From positions 1 to 64,000 of the forward strand of contig NZ_JACKTY010000012.1 of assembly GCF_025822605.1 (NCBI RefSeq): DNA of 64,000 nucleotides, given 5' to 3'. Positions 1 to 9,094 of the stretch are shown one piece after another; the stretch's first letter is position 1, and each line of letters starts with the position of its first letter. A model generated the notes under the pieces. That model saw only the letters and a list, made by a program, of their open reading frames with translations, searched no databases and was not told where the DNA came from. A program made the position numbers and the translations under genes. This DNA comes from Mycolicibacterium komossense (lineage in GTDB: Bacteria > Actinomycetota > Actinomycetes > Mycobacteriales > Mycobacteriaceae).

Positions 1-1
1 A

Positions 2-238
2 TGCGACTGGGCCCAGCACGGCCACACCAACATCAACGACCTCACCTTCGCGTGCGGCCCCCACAATCGGCTGGTCGGACCCGGTGGGTGGCGGACCCGG
101 AAACGCAAAGACGGCCGAACCGAATGGATCCCACCACCACAGCTGGACACCGGCCAAGGCCGCATCAACAAACACCACCACCCCGAGGAATTACTACTAC
201 CCGGGGGCGGGGATGACGGTCCGGACGTGTCGGACTGA
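2..238 (+). CDS. C-terminal end of a 13E12/DUF222-type HNH endonuclease (partial)
   Basis: The open frame runs in from the left edge and ends at TGA 236-238, giving 78 residues. It shows the typical tail of the actinobacterial 13E12/DUF222 family: an HNH-like core with CDWAQHGHTNINDLTFACG followed by PHNRLVGPGGW, with the His-Cys-His-Asn residues of the nuclease motif. These proteins occur in many copies in mycobacteria and some lie in REP13E12 repeats. Only the C-terminus is visible, so integrity and neighbours cannot be judged. The real frame is frame 2; another open frame over the same bases is a shadow. Confidence 0.8.
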   Translation, partial: CDWAQHGHTNINDLTFACGPHNRLVGPGGWRTRKRKDGRTEWIPPPQLDTGQGRINKHHHPEELLLPGGGDDGPDVSD

Positions 239-430
239 CAAACTGCCGCAACAGTTAAGCCAAAATAGCCCGTTCCCGTAGCAGAGCTTTCTTGTTGCCG
301 CGGGGCACTCGACGCAACCTTGGAGGAAGCCCGGGTGGCTTCATGCTGGGCTCATGTGCCGCGCGAGAAGTCAGCCGTCCAGACCTGGACGGAAGTTCGC
401 CGAAGGGTGCAAGCCTGTAAGGACCCGTCG

Positions 431-949
431 ATGACTACTACCGGACTCGCTGCTGAACAAGCAGCGCCGGCGAGAGTCGGCAATCCGGGCGCCATCGACA
501 AGTCGCCGATCGACCCGCGCTTCAAGAATCGCGGCCGCGAGAAGATCCGCCGCCGCGCCCGCTTCTGGAGCGGCTGGGCACTGTGCACCGGGGTGCCCAT
601 CCTGTCGATCGTGATCTGGCAGCAAGAAGGTCACCAGGACCGATTCCTTGAACGATCCGGCCAGATTCGCGGCGATCAACGACTTCTTCGGGCGGTTGCG
701 CAAGGTCTGCGAGGAGTGGATCCCCGACCATGGGGCCGAGTAGGCGAGAATGCCGCGCTGACCCAGGACGGGGCAAAAGTCAACTGGGAGAACAGTTCAC
801 ATCGGACGTTCTGCAAGGTCGGAGAACCGCAGTTCCTCAAGGTCCGGCAGGACATGGTGAACGCCGCGTATAAGATCGGTGGACTCAAGGCCGACACCGA
901 CACCGGTATCGGTTACACCACGATCCTGGACCCGACCACCACCGGGTAA
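431..949 (+). pseudogene. Unrecognised ORF, probably broken by frameshifts
   Basis: An open frame from ATG 431 to TAA 949 encodes 172 residues with a plausible N-terminal part: a basic stretch, then a hydrophobic segment ending LSIVIW near residue 60. From about base 625 to 745 this frame has poor GC3, while frame +3 gives a far more protein-like stretch (DPARFAAINDFFGRLRKVCE) that ends at TAG 748-750. After about 750 the first frame again looks coding, up to the stop. I read this as one gene damaged by two compensating shifts, or as overlapping remnants. No family is recognised. The cupin gene follows 19 bp downstream. Confidence 0.4.
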
Positions 950-968
950 GGACCTCAAGGAGGCGGCG

Positions 969-1334
969 ATGAGCTACAACCCGACGATGCAGAAGGCAAC
1001 CCTCGCCGACGTCCCGCGGGATGTGCACGGATTGATCTCCAAGCGCACAGCCGAACTCGACGGTGTCGCGGTCACCGAAGTCACCTTTGGTGTCGGCGCT
1101 CGATGGTCGAACGATCTCAAGGAGTACGCGGGCACTGACTTGTGTCAGCTACCCCATGTGGCATTGGTAACCGGCGGGACGCTGGCGGTCGAGATGGCTG
1201 ACGGAACCAACGACGAATTCTCCACAGGTGACGTCATGCTCCTCCCGCCCGGCCACGACGCGTGGACGGTCGGGGATCAGGCGTGTACTTTCGTCGAATT
1301 CTCCCGTGGCGGCGACTACTACGGCAGCGACTGA
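969..1334 (+). CDS. Small single-domain cupin protein
   Basis: This encodes 121 residues and starts at ATG 969 behind a strong ribosome site (aaggagg, 8 bp upstream). The pattern is a cupin barrel: LPHVALVTGGTLAVEMADG, then GDVMLLPPGHDAWTVGD, which match the first and second cupin motifs. Metal ligands are only partly present (His in each motif), so it may be a sensor or binding protein rather than an enzyme. Many such cupins act on small acids or sugars, and the substrate here is unknown. The last residues (EFSRGGDYYGSD) form a short tail. Confidence 0.75.
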   Translation: MSYNPTMQKATLADVPRDVHGLISKRTAELDGVAVTEVTFGVGARWSNDLKEYAGTDLCQLPHVALVTGGTLAVEMADGTNDEFSTGDVMLLPPGHDAWTVGDQACTFVEFSRGGDYYGSD

Positions 1335-1513
1335 CGTTTCACGCGCGGGCGCCGAGCAGGGTGGCCAGCGCTATCGCCGCCTGGAGCATGAATGGCTCTG
1401 AGTCGTGCCCCGCGCTCAACGGGACACCGCCGCCGAATCAGGCTTCCCTTAGAGTCGGCTTTGCGCTCACGCTGAGTGCAGCCGTTGCCGCTCTGCGTGC
1501 ACCTGATGAACAT

Positions 1514-2038
1514 ATGGGTATGACTGCGCCCGAGCCGCACGCCACCGACACCACCTCGGGACTTGCGGGAATCGCGTCCACGCTGGAGGACATCGCTGCG
1601 CGGCTCAACGTCAAGTCCGTCTTGGTGATGCGCTCCGAACCCGATTCGATGGTGGTGGCTGCCACGGCGGGCGAAGCGACCAAGCATTACACGGTGGGTG
1701 CCGCGGGAAAGAAGGCCGGTGCTGACGACACCCGTATCCCGCTGTATTGCGAACGGGTGGTGGACACCGACTCCGAACTCTTTGTCCGGGATTCCCGTGC
1801 AGATGCGACGTTCGCGGGCAACGAGGACGAGACGGACTTCGGGCTGCACAATTATTTTGGTCTTGCAGTGCATGATTCGACGGGAAACGTGGTCGGTACC
1901 GTCTGTGTATTGGATGACCGGCCCCGGGACTACACCGACGACCAACGTCACGAACTGCGGCGACTGCGTTCCGAAATCGAAGCCGTGGTCAGCCAGGATG
2001 CGACTGCACTGGGCTTGGACCTGGGGGAGGTTTCATGA
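1514..2038 (+). CDS. GAF-domain protein
   Basis: This encodes 174 residues. The frame is open further upstream, but residues before ATG 1514 look non-coding; ATG 1520 is an equally possible start. Residues about 15-160 form one GAF domain: an N-terminal helix (ASTLEDIAARLN), a variable sensor region, then a VRDSRADATFAGNEDETDFG segment and the typical core FGLAVHDSTGNVVGTVCVLD before a helix of DQRHEL type. No kinase, cyclase or DNA-binding output domain is attached, so it may work through a partner. GAF proteins bind small ligands or sense redox state, and the ligand here cannot be read from sequence. Confidence 0.75.
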   Translation: MGMTAPEPHATDTTSGLAGIASTLEDIAARLNVKSVLVMRSEPDSMVVAATAGEATKHYTVGAAGKKAGADDTRIPLYCERVVDTDSELFVRDSRADATFAGNEDETDFGLHNYFGLAVHDSTGNVVGTVCVLDDRPRDYTDDQRHELRRLRSEIEAVVSQDATALGLDLGEVS

Positions 2039-2044
2039 CCCGCC

Positions 2045-2326
2045 GTGGATGCCTCCTGGGCGCGCAATCGGGCGCAGATCATCGTGGCCGACCAATTGGG
2101 TTTCGACGCGACTGAGGTGGCGCAACATGAGGTCAACCCGGGCGGTGACCATTACGATCAGCTCGAAGCGTGCACTGCCAGTGCAGCATTGGCCGGGTGC
2201 GGCGATTGGAAAGGATTGCAGCGTAGCTGCCGACAACTAGTTCGCCTTGAGGAGGTGTTCCGACACCTGGAGCATCAGACGCCGCGGAGTAACCCGATAA
2301 CCGTTGGCCAGCAACACGTTCCGTAG
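2045..2326 (+). CDS. Doubtful small hypothetical protein
   Basis: ATG 2045 opens a 93-residue frame just after the GAF gene. The first 70 residues (such as QIIVADQLGFDATEVAQHE) look protein-like, but the end runs about 90 bp into the 3' end of the SDR gene on the other strand. No family is recognised. It may be a real small gene with a 3' overlap, or a remnant whose original stop has been lost. Confidence 0.3.
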   Translation: MDASWARNRAQIIVADQLGFDATEVAQHEVNPGGDHYDQLEACTASAALAGCGDWKGLQRSCRQLVRLEEVFRHLEHQTPRSNPITVGQQHVP

Positions 2327-3016
2327 CCCCGACACCACGGTCGGCGTCGACTTGTCCAGCGCCGCCAAAGCAGTGTCCACCACCTGTGTGGACGTCTGGC
2401 GTCCGCTGGTCAGGAACTCTTCGCCGGTGCGCGCGAAGAACTCGGTCTCGGTGGCACCCGGGCACAGGGTAAGGACTCGGACTCCGGTGGATTTTGTCTC
2501 CTGCCAGAGGGCCTCGGTGAACGACAGCACGAATGCCTTGGTGGCGCCGTACACCGCCATCCCTGGGGTGGGCTGAAACGCCGCGGTGGATGCGACGTTG
2601 ATGACCAGTCCGTGCCCCGCCCGGGTCATCGCCGGCAGGAACGAACCGGTGAGTTCGACCAGCGTCACGCAATTCAGCTGGATCTGCGCCGCGTTGTCGT
2701 CCACCTCCTGCTTGGCGAAGTCGCCGTGCAGACCGACACCCGCATTGTTGACCAGAATGTCGATGCGACGCCCGAGGCTCGCGACTTTGCCGGTCAACTC
2801 GGCCGCGGACCCGGGAACCGCCAGGTCAGCGGCGATGACATCGATGGACAATCCCGGGCGCTGTTCGAGCAGTCTGCTGCGCAGTGCCGTCAACTTGTCC
2901 TCCCGTCGCGCGACGAGGACCAGGTTGGCCCCCCGTCGGGCCAGCTGCACAGCGAACTCTTCTCCGATCCCGCCACTGGAGCCGGTGATCAGAGCGGTGT
3001 CATTCTCTAGGTTCAT
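2237..3016 (-). CDS. Short-chain dehydrogenase/reductase (SDR)
   Basis: This 259-residue protein has the classical SDR length. It shows the NAD(P)-binding glycine motif TGSSGGIG at residues 11-18, NNAG near 92, and the catalytic YGATK with an upstream Ser in NVASTAAF. A basic residue pair after the second beta strand (VARRED) suggests NADPH preference. The C-terminal part resembles the YqjQ/DltE-type 'SDR family NAD(P)-dependent oxidoreductase' group. The substrate is unknown. It is divergent from the old yellow enzyme gene, with 50 bp between the starts, so the two may share a promoter region. Confidence 0.9.
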   Translation of the reverse strand: MNLENDTALITGSSGGIGEEFAVQLARRGANLVLVARREDKLTALRSRLLEQRPGLSIDVIAADLAVPGSAAELTGKVASLGRRIDILVNNAGVGLHGDFAKQEVDDNAAQIQLNCVTLVELTGSFLPAMTRAGHGLVINVASTAAFQPTPGMAVYGATKAFVLSFTEALWQETKSTGVRVLTLCPGATETEFFARTGEEFLTSGRQTSTQVVDTALAALDKSTPTVVSGLRNVLLANGYRVTPRRLMLQVSEHLLKAN

Positions 3017-3066
3017 CTACCCATCCTGGTGGAATCGACCCGCCGGACCAAGTGTTGGATGAAATC

Positions 3067-4161
3067 GTGGCAATCGATGACCTCTTCACACCGCTGACCG
3101 TCCGCTCCCTGACCATTCCGAATCGGTTCGCGATGGCGCCCATGACCCGCCAGGCGTCACCCGGTGGCGTCCCCGGCGCGGACGTGGCCGAGTACTACCG
3201 ACGCCGGGCCGCAGGCGGGGTCGGGCTGATCATCACCGAAGGAGTCCGGCTGCCGGACCCGGCCGCGGGCTACCCGTACGCCATCCCGACGCTGGCTGGA
3301 GATGACGTCCTCGCGGGGTGGAACCGCGTCGTGGACGCCGTGCACGCCGAAGGCGGCACCATCGCGGCGCAGCTGTGGCACCAAGGTGTGCAACGTGATG
3401 ACGCTGACGGCGTGGTGCCGGTCGGCCCGTCGGGCGTCGACGGACTGGGCAAGCCCAGGGGCCGGGCATTGAGAATCGAGGAATTACACCAGATCGCGGC
3501 GCTGTTCGCGCGCAGTGCCGCCACCGCGCGCGAGGTCGGCTTCGACGCCGTCGAACTGCACGGCGCCCACGGCTACTTGCTGGATGAGTTTCTCTGGGAG
3601 AGAACGAATATGCGCGCCGACAGCTATGGCGGGTCACTCGCCGGTCGAACCCGCTTCCCGGCGGAAGTGGTGACCGCGGTACGCGATGCCGTCGGCCCGG
3701 ACTATCCGATCGTCTTCCGCTTCTCGCAGTGGAAGGGCACCGACTACACGGCGTCGATCGCCGATGACCCGACCCAGCTGCAGGATCTGCTCGCTCCGCT
3801 GGTCGAGGCCGGCGTCGACATCCTGCACCCGTCGACGCGTCGGCATTACACGCCGGCGTTCCCGGACGTCGACCAGGACCTCAGCCTTGCGGGATGGACG
3901 AAGAAGGTTACCGGCCTGCCCGTAATCGCCGTCGGCTCCGTCGGGCTGGAGACGCAGTTCCGAAGCGAAAAACAAGGCCAGGTAATCCAGCCCGCGCCCG
4001 TCGACCGTGTGGTGGCGCAGTTCGAGGCCGGTGAATTCGACGTGGTGGCGATCGGACGCGCGCTGCTCGCCGATCCAGCGTGGGTGAACCGGCTGCGCGA
4101 CGGCGAGCTCGGCGGCTTTGCCGGCTACCACCCCGAGACGGCGCTTGCTTCGCTGGCCTGA
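3067..4161 (+). CDS. NADH:flavin oxidoreductase, old yellow enzyme family
   Basis: This 364-residue FMN TIM-barrel enzyme opens with LFTPLTVRSLTIPNRFAMAPMTR, typical of the family. The substrate-binding HGAHGYLLDEFLW and the NMRADSYGGSL signature follow, with AIGRALLADPAWVNRLRDG near the end as the phosphate-binding loop. Such enzymes reduce activated C=C bonds with NAD(P)H. GTG 3067 gives a start just before the first strand; GTG 3052 is an alternative. It lies between an SDR and a DszA-type monooxygenase, so it may act on products of a degradative route, but its substrate cannot be deduced. Confidence 0.92.
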   Translation: MAIDDLFTPLTVRSLTIPNRFAMAPMTRQASPGGVPGADVAEYYRRRAAGGVGLIITEGVRLPDPAAGYPYAIPTLAGDDVLAGWNRVVDAVHAEGGTIAAQLWHQGVQRDDADGVVPVGPSGVDGLGKPRGRALRIEELHQIAALFARSAATAREVGFDAVELHGAHGYLLDEFLWERTNMRADSYGGSLAGRTRFPAEVVTAVRDAVGPDYPIVFRFSQWKGTDYTASIADDPTQLQDLLAPLVEAGVDILHPSTRRHYTPAFPDVDQDLSLAGWTKKVTGLPVIAVGSVGLETQFRSEKQGQVIQPAPVDRVVAQFEAGEFDVVAIGRALLADPAWVNRLRDGELGGFAGYHPETALASLA

Positions 4162-4304
4162 GCTGGTGTGGCCCCGCACGTGACGTTCGCCTCTACCGTC
4201 GCCGCGACCGGCAGTCAGCGTAAAAGTCTCCGTCGCAAGCATATTGGGATCTGGCCAAGTTAAACTCGTTCTGACCGCCGCCGTGCGGATTATCTTGACC
4301 TATT

Positions 4305-5717
4305 GTGTTGCGACAATCTGATGCCCTCCGCCCGTTCGTGCTGTCGGCGTTCACCATGTCCACGGTCTCGCATGGCAACTTCGGACTGTGGCGCCATCCG
4401 CAGGACCAGACGGCGCGCTATACCGACCTGCGGTACTGGATCGAGCTTGCTGCGCTGCTCGACACGGGTGGATTCGACGTCCTCTTCATCGCCGACGCGG
4501 TCGGCCAGCTCGACGTTTACGGCGGCTCCGCCGAGGCGGCGCTGCGCGGGGCGGTGCAGACGCCGGTCACCGACCCCCTGCTGGCAGTCTCGGCGATGGC
4601 CGCGGCGACGGAGCGGCTGGGATTCGGAATCACGGTGTCGACCACGTACGAGAGCCCGTATCTGTTGGCGCGCAAATTCAGCACACTGGATCACCTGACC
4701 GGGGGTCGCATCGGCTGGAACATCGTGACGTCCTTACTCGACAGCGCGGCGCGCAACATCATCGGCAGGGAGCGGCAGATCCCGCACGACGAGCGGTACG
4801 CAATGGCCACCGAATTTCTTGAGGTGACCTACAAACTCTGGGAAGGCTCCTGGGAATCGGACGCGGTCATTCGTGACCGCGTCGGCGGTGTGTACACCGA
4901 CGCCGACAAGGTGCACGCCATCGAACACGACGGCCGCTATTTCAGCGTGCCAGGTGCACATCTGGTGGAACCATCGCCACAACGCAGCCCCGTGCTGTTC
5001 CAGGCAGGCACCTCACCGGCAGGGCGTGAATTCGCCTCCAGGAACGCCGAACTCGTGTTCGTGAACGATCCTCGACCCGACGTGCTGCGAGCGAATATCG
5101 ACGACATCAAACGTCGTGCCGTCGCGCACGGCCGCCATCCGGACTCGATCAAGTTCATCACGTCCGTCGGGATCGTGGTCGACAGCACGGATTCGGCGGC
5201 CCGCGCCAAAGCAGACGAGTTGGCGGCCTACCACGATCTGGACAGCGGACTGGTGCTGTTGTCCGCGGTCAGTGGGGTGGACTGGTCGGGTTACGGAGTG
5301 GACCGGCCGATCGAACAGTTCCACACCGACGCCAGCCGGTCCATCCTGGCTTCGGTCAACGACACCGATACTCGGCACCGGATCACGCTGCGCGACTACG
5401 TCGGCGGTCTCGGCGGTTTCGGAGGCGAACTGTTCGTCGGCTCGGCGGTGACCGTCGCCGATGACCTGGAGGCCTATGCGGAGCGATCGGGCGTCGATGG
5501 CTTCAACATCAGCTATCAGGTCACACCGGGCAGCTTCGCCGACGTCGCCGACCACCTCATTCCTGAGTTGCGCAGGCGCGGCCGGGCGCAGCCGCAGGAG
5601 GCGCCGGTCACCCTGCGCGAGCGACTCTTTCCCGGTGGTTCGGCACTGCTGCCCGAGGATCACCCCGGCACGGCATATCGGCGTGGCCACAAAGAATCTG
5701 GCCGATTTCATCGCTGA
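4305..5717 (+). CDS. NtaA/SnaA/DszA-family FMN-dependent monooxygenase (copy 1)
   Basis: This 470-residue luciferase-like (LLM) enzyme uses GTG 4305 as start. Family hallmarks are the N-terminal GLWRHPQDQTARYTDLRYWI, FDVLFIADAVGQLDVYGG, then LTGGRIGWNIVTSLLDSAARN and PVLFQAGTSPAGREFA. Members use FMNH2 from a separate reductase to oxygenate sulfones, sulfonates, sulfides or aminopolycarboxylates, and in actinobacteria they often cut C-S bonds under sulfur limitation. It resembles the copy at 37349 more than the copies at 12027 and 28295, judged by its DVYGG motif and a long C-terminal tail. An APC permease follows, perhaps for the substrate or product. Confidence 0.92.
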   Translation: MLRQSDALRPFVLSAFTMSTVSHGNFGLWRHPQDQTARYTDLRYWIELAALLDTGGFDVLFIADAVGQLDVYGGSAEAALRGAVQTPVTDPLLAVSAMAAATERLGFGITVSTTYESPYLLARKFSTLDHLTGGRIGWNIVTSLLDSAARNIIGRERQIPHDERYAMATEFLEVTYKLWEGSWESDAVIRDRVGGVYTDADKVHAIEHDGRYFSVPGAHLVEPSPQRSPVLFQAGTSPAGREFASRNAELVFVNDPRPDVLRANIDDIKRRAVAHGRHPDSIKFITSVGIVVDSTDSAARAKADELAAYHDLDSGLVLLSAVSGVDWSGYGVDRPIEQFHTDASRSILASVNDTDTRHRITLRDYVGGLGGFGGELFVGSAVTVADDLEAYAERSGVDGFNISYQVTPGSFADVADHLIPELRRRGRAQPQEAPVTLRERLFPGGSALLPEDHPGTAYRRGHKESGRFHR

Positions 5718-5841
5718 CGCGCGCGTCACTATTGCGGCATTGTTGCCATTACTGAATCGATACGTTAATCACCTGCGCGCCAACGGTATACGCCGCAGGT
5801 CCATGCGTCACGGCCCAAATGGGTCCGGAAAGGCAGACATC

Positions 5842-7371
5842 GTGACCACATCGCAGCGGCCCACGCCGCCAAACGAGCTGGGCGCCAAGCAATCCCCCGC
5901 CGAGAGTACCGGCCTGGAACGGGACGCCCTCGGCCCGTGGGGTGTCTTCGCCCAAGGCCTGGCCGCTGCCGCGCCCAGCGTGGCGATCGCGGTCGTGCCG
6001 TTTTCACTGTTCGTCGCCGCGGGTAAGGGTGCGGCCTGGGCCGCGGTGATCGGTCTGGCAATCGTCGCCCTGATCGCGACCACCATCAGCTTCCAGGCTA
6101 AACGCACAGTGACATCGGGCTCACTGGGCACCTACACCGGTAACGGCCTCGGACCCGGCTTCGCCTTCGCGGCCGGGTTCAGCCTGCTGTTCGGTTATAT
6201 CGGATTCGCCACCACCGGAACCTTGGGCGGCGTGCTCTACCTCGATTCCTTCCTCGAATCGGTCGGCCTCGGTTCGCAGGCGTCGTGGTTCCGGCTACTG
6301 CTCGTGATCGTCGTGGTGGCGATCGCGGTCTACCTGCCCTACCGGGGCGTGTCCCTGACCGCGAAGTATGAGCTGGCGTTCGAGGTCGTTGCGCTGGTAT
6401 CGATCTTCGTCATCATCGTCGCGTTGTACATCGGCAACGGGTTCCGCATCGACTGGGCGCAATTGGACCCCGGTCACCTCACTTCCAGCGCGACGTTTAT
6501 TGCCGCGGTGACCGCCGTGGGTTCCTACGCAGGGTTCGAAAGCGTCGCATCGCTGGGTGCGGAGGCCAAGGACGCGCACCGCAGTATCTCCCGCTCACTG
6601 CTGCGGGTGGTGCTGATCATCGGTGTGCTGTATCTGATCGCCACCTACCCGCAGGTGCTCAAGTTCGACCTGATCGACGGTGACAAGGCGGTGCTGCCGC
6701 AGCTCGCCGACTCCGCGGGAATCTCCTGGGTGAATTACGTGGTCAGCGCCGCCGTCGCGGTGTCATTCATCGTCTTCGTCACCGCTGTCACCACTGCCGC
6801 GGCCCGATCCCTGTTCACCTTCGCCCACGAGGGTGCGTTGCCTCGAGCCTTCGCGAGAGTGCATCCCACTCACAAAACACCCTGGGTGGGGGTGGTTTTC
6901 GTCGGTGCATTGGCACTTGTCTTCGCCGTCGTGGCGACCTTCAGCTCGGCGGGCCGGCTGGTATTCGATGTCTACGGCGGCTACGTGGCCAACTGGGGAT
7001 TCCTGGTCAGCTATCTGCTGGTGGTGATCGCGACACCTATTTGGTTGCGAAAGATCAACGCGCTGACCCCAATTCGTCTCGTGGTCTCCGGGCTGGCCAC
7101 TCTTGGGCTTGCGTATATCATCTTCAGCAACTTCTTCCCGGTGCCCGAATTCCCCTTCAACATCTTGCCGTTCGTGTTCGCTGCGATCCTGTTGGCCGGA
7201 CTGATCTGGTACTGGTACCTGCTTCGGACCCGTCCAGAGGTCGCCCGTCGGATCGGCACCATCCAGACTCTGTCCGACGAAGAACAACAGCGACTGGCCG
7301 ACGAGGGCATCTCGCACGCCCTAGGCGATCAGGCGCCGTCACCATCCTCGGAGGGGCCTGGCGCGCGATGA
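5842..7371 (+). CDS. APC-family amino acid/polyamine permease
   Basis: The gene encodes 509 residues. GTG 5842 follows gaaaggcaga; the long open frame before it is not coding. About twelve hydrophobic segments are visible, starting with LAAAAPSVAIAVVPFSLFVA, and FESVASLGAEAKDAHRSISRSL is the conserved APC loop after helix 6. The C-terminus is cytoplasmic and acidic. It probably imports an amino acid or amine. It sits behind copy 1 of the monooxygenase and its stop overlaps the next start (ATGA), so permease and GNAT protein are translated together. Confidence 0.9.
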   Translation: MTTSQRPTPPNELGAKQSPAESTGLERDALGPWGVFAQGLAAAAPSVAIAVVPFSLFVAAGKGAAWAAVIGLAIVALIATTISFQAKRTVTSGSLGTYTGNGLGPGFAFAAGFSLLFGYIGFATTGTLGGVLYLDSFLESVGLGSQASWFRLLLVIVVVAIAVYLPYRGVSLTAKYELAFEVVALVSIFVIIVALYIGNGFRIDWAQLDPGHLTSSATFIAAVTAVGSYAGFESVASLGAEAKDAHRSISRSLLRVVLIIGVLYLIATYPQVLKFDLIDGDKAVLPQLADSAGISWVNYVVSAAVAVSFIVFVTAVTTAAARSLFTFAHEGALPRAFARVHPTHKTPWVGVVFVGALALVFAVVATFSSAGRLVFDVYGGYVANWGFLVSYLLVVIATPIWLRKINALTPIRLVVSGLATLGLAYIIFSNFFPVPEFPFNILPFVFAAILLAGLIWYWYLLRTRPEVARRIGTIQTLSDEEQQRLADEGISHALGDQAPSPSSEGPGAR

Positions 7372-8381
7372 CCGCCACTGCAGACGTTGCCACCGAAACC
7401 TGGAAAAGTCGGCAGGCAACCAGCCACGACTATCCGGCCATCGCGGATTTCCTGGCAACCGCGACCGGCCTCGGTGGACGCAAGTTCGCCGCAGACTCCC
7501 GCGATGTTGCCGAGCAACTGGAGTCGGCCTACCCGGGCGCCGCGACCGTGCTGCGTGACGGCAGGGGACAGGTCAGAGGCTATGCCGCGATACATCCGCC
7601 GCATGGGCTGCAGCCGGAGATCTTAGGGGACTTCGTCTTCGATCCCCAGACTCCGACGCGGTCGGTCGAGAGCATCGTAGCGGCGGGTGTCGCCAGGTTT
7701 CGGCGGGAGGCGGTGCAGCACCCGGGGACGTTCCTGCGGGTGTTCATCGGCGCGGACCAGTCAGCCGCCATCGAGGCGTTGCGAAAGCACGGCGCCAGCC
7801 AGGAGGGCCAGTTCATCCGAACCCGAAAGCCGCTCTCCGAGGAAGATGTTGATGCATTGCGATCAGCGAGTGCGGCCGGGGTGACGGTGCTGAGTTGGCC
7901 GGAGGTACTGACCCGTGGTCTGGGGGAGCAGGTTCGCCAAGTCCAGTACGACACTTTCCTCGAGCACTTCGGCAACATGTCCAAGACGCCGGAGCTGTGG
8001 CGCCACCATATCGAGAGCCGTTCTTTCACACCCGATTTCAGTCTCGCCGCCATCGACGACAAGGGTGTCGTCATCGGCTATGTGCTGGGATCGACCTACA
8101 CAGCGGGAGCGTCGCATGGGCGCGAGCGTAGCGCCCACACCGACTACATCGGCGTCCGCGGCGATCAACGCCGCCACGGTCTGGGCGAGCTGTTGTTGAA
8201 GAAGATCTGGCTCGCCGCGCTGCAACGGGGTCTTTCGGCGGCATCTTTAGGCACCGACATCCACAACCGCAGTAACGCTCACCTGCTTTATCGGCGGTTG
8301 GGATACGTTGCGGTCGAGGACCAGTTTGCTTACCTCATCGACGCAGGCTCGGCGAAAGGCCACGGCGGACCGGCTAACTAG
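7368..8381 (+). CDS. GNAT acetyltransferase, probably two GNAT folds
   Basis: This encodes 337 residues and starts at ATG 7368, overlapping the permease stop. The length suits two GNAT domains in tandem. The N-terminal half (YPAIADFLATATGLGGRKFA onward) is degenerate. The C-terminal half has the acetyl-CoA loop region TDYIGVRGDQRRHGLGELLL, a Q/RxxGxG/A-like motif, followed by ALQRGLSAASLGTDIHNRSN and AHLLYRRLGYVAVEDQF. This pattern is close to mycothiol synthase-like and EgtD-neighbour GNATs, but the substrate is unknown. Coupling to an amino acid permease suggests an amine or amino acid acceptor. Confidence 0.85.
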   Translation: MTATADVATETWKSRQATSHDYPAIADFLATATGLGGRKFAADSRDVAEQLESAYPGAATVLRDGRGQVRGYAAIHPPHGLQPEILGDFVFDPQTPTRSVESIVAAGVARFRREAVQHPGTFLRVFIGADQSAAIEALRKHGASQEGQFIRTRKPLSEEDVDALRSASAAGVTVLSWPEVLTRGLGEQVRQVQYDTFLEHFGNMSKTPELWRHHIESRSFTPDFSLAAIDDKGVVIGYVLGSTYTAGASHGRERSAHTDYIGVRGDQRRHGLGELLLKKIWLAALQRGLSAASLGTDIHNRSNAHLLYRRLGYVAVEDQFAYLIDAGSAKGHGGPAN

Positions 8382-8384
8382 GCG

Positions 8385-8431
8385 GACACCTTGACCGCGG
8401 TCGGATTTCTGCCTAGGAAGGTCAAGGTGTC
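8385..8431 (+). terminator. Hairpin terminator between convergent genes
   Basis: A perfect 12-bp inverted repeat, gacaccttgacc at 8385-8396 and ggtcaaggtgtc at 8420-8431, with a 23-base loop, begins just after the GNAT stop. There is no U-tract, as is usual in mycobacteria. It can serve both the GNAT gene and the cysE/cysK pair on the other strand. Confidence 0.7.
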
Positions 8432-8498
8432 TGCGCTTCACGACGACAGATTGTCCGCCGGCGTCATCACGCCGATCAGCTAGACCTTTGGCCGGTCC

Positions 8499-9086
8499 TC
8501 AGATATACATCGCAGGATCGATGTAGCTGGTCGGGTCAACTCCGGGCTCCCGCTGCCTCTCGGTGCGCTTACGCACCACCGCGGGGATGCCGGTCGCGAT
8601 CGACTGTGCGGGCACGTCGTGAGTTACCACGGAGTTGGCCCCGATCGCACTGTCATCGCCGATGTTCAGCGGCCCAAGGATTTTCGCACCTGCGCCGACG
8701 GTGACCCGGCTGCCGAGCGTGGGGTGGCGCTTGCCCTGCTGCAGTGATCGCCCGCCCAGGGTCACCCCGTGGTAGAGCATCACGTCGTCGCCGATCTCGG
8801 TGGTTTCCCCGATCACCACGCCCATTCCGTGGTCGATGAAGAACCGGCGGCCGATGGTCGCACCTGGGTGAATTTCTATCCCGGTGAGGAACCGGGTGAA
8901 CTGCGTCAGAATGCGGGCGGGTCCACGCAGTGCTGGCTTCGCCCACAGTCGGTGGGCCAAGCGGTAAGACCAGATGGCGTGCAGACCCGAATAAACCAGG
9001 GCGTTCTCGACGTCGCCGCGGGCAGCCGGATCGTGCGTCCTGGCGTTTTGCAGGTCCTCGCGCAACGCAGAAAACAATGTCGTCAT
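8499..9086 (-). CDS. cysE: Serine O-acetyltransferase
   Basis: This 195-residue protein is the short form of CysE. The N-terminal helices ([20 protein letters not shown]) are followed by left-handed beta-helix hexapeptides ([31 protein letters not shown]), with the catalytic His of FIDHGMGVV and the acetyl-CoA region [19 protein letters not shown]. It makes O-acetylserine from serine and acetyl-CoA, the substrate of CysK. It lies 8 bp after cysK on the same strand, the same pairing as in M. tuberculosis. Serine acetyltransferase genes are also reported near some Family 2A encapsulin loci; here the encapsulin is about 10 kb away. Confidence 0.96.
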   Translation of the reverse strand: MTTLFSALREDLQNARTHDPAARGDVENALVYSGLHAIWSYRLAHRLWAKPALRGPARILTQFTRFLTGIEIHPGATIGRRFFIDHGMGVVIGETTEIGDDVMLYHGVTLGGRSLQQGKRHPTLGSRVTVGAGAKILGPLNIGDDSAIGANSVVTHDVPAQSIATGIPAVVRKRTERQREPGVDPTSYIDPAMYI

Positions 9087-9094
9087 GGCGGGTG

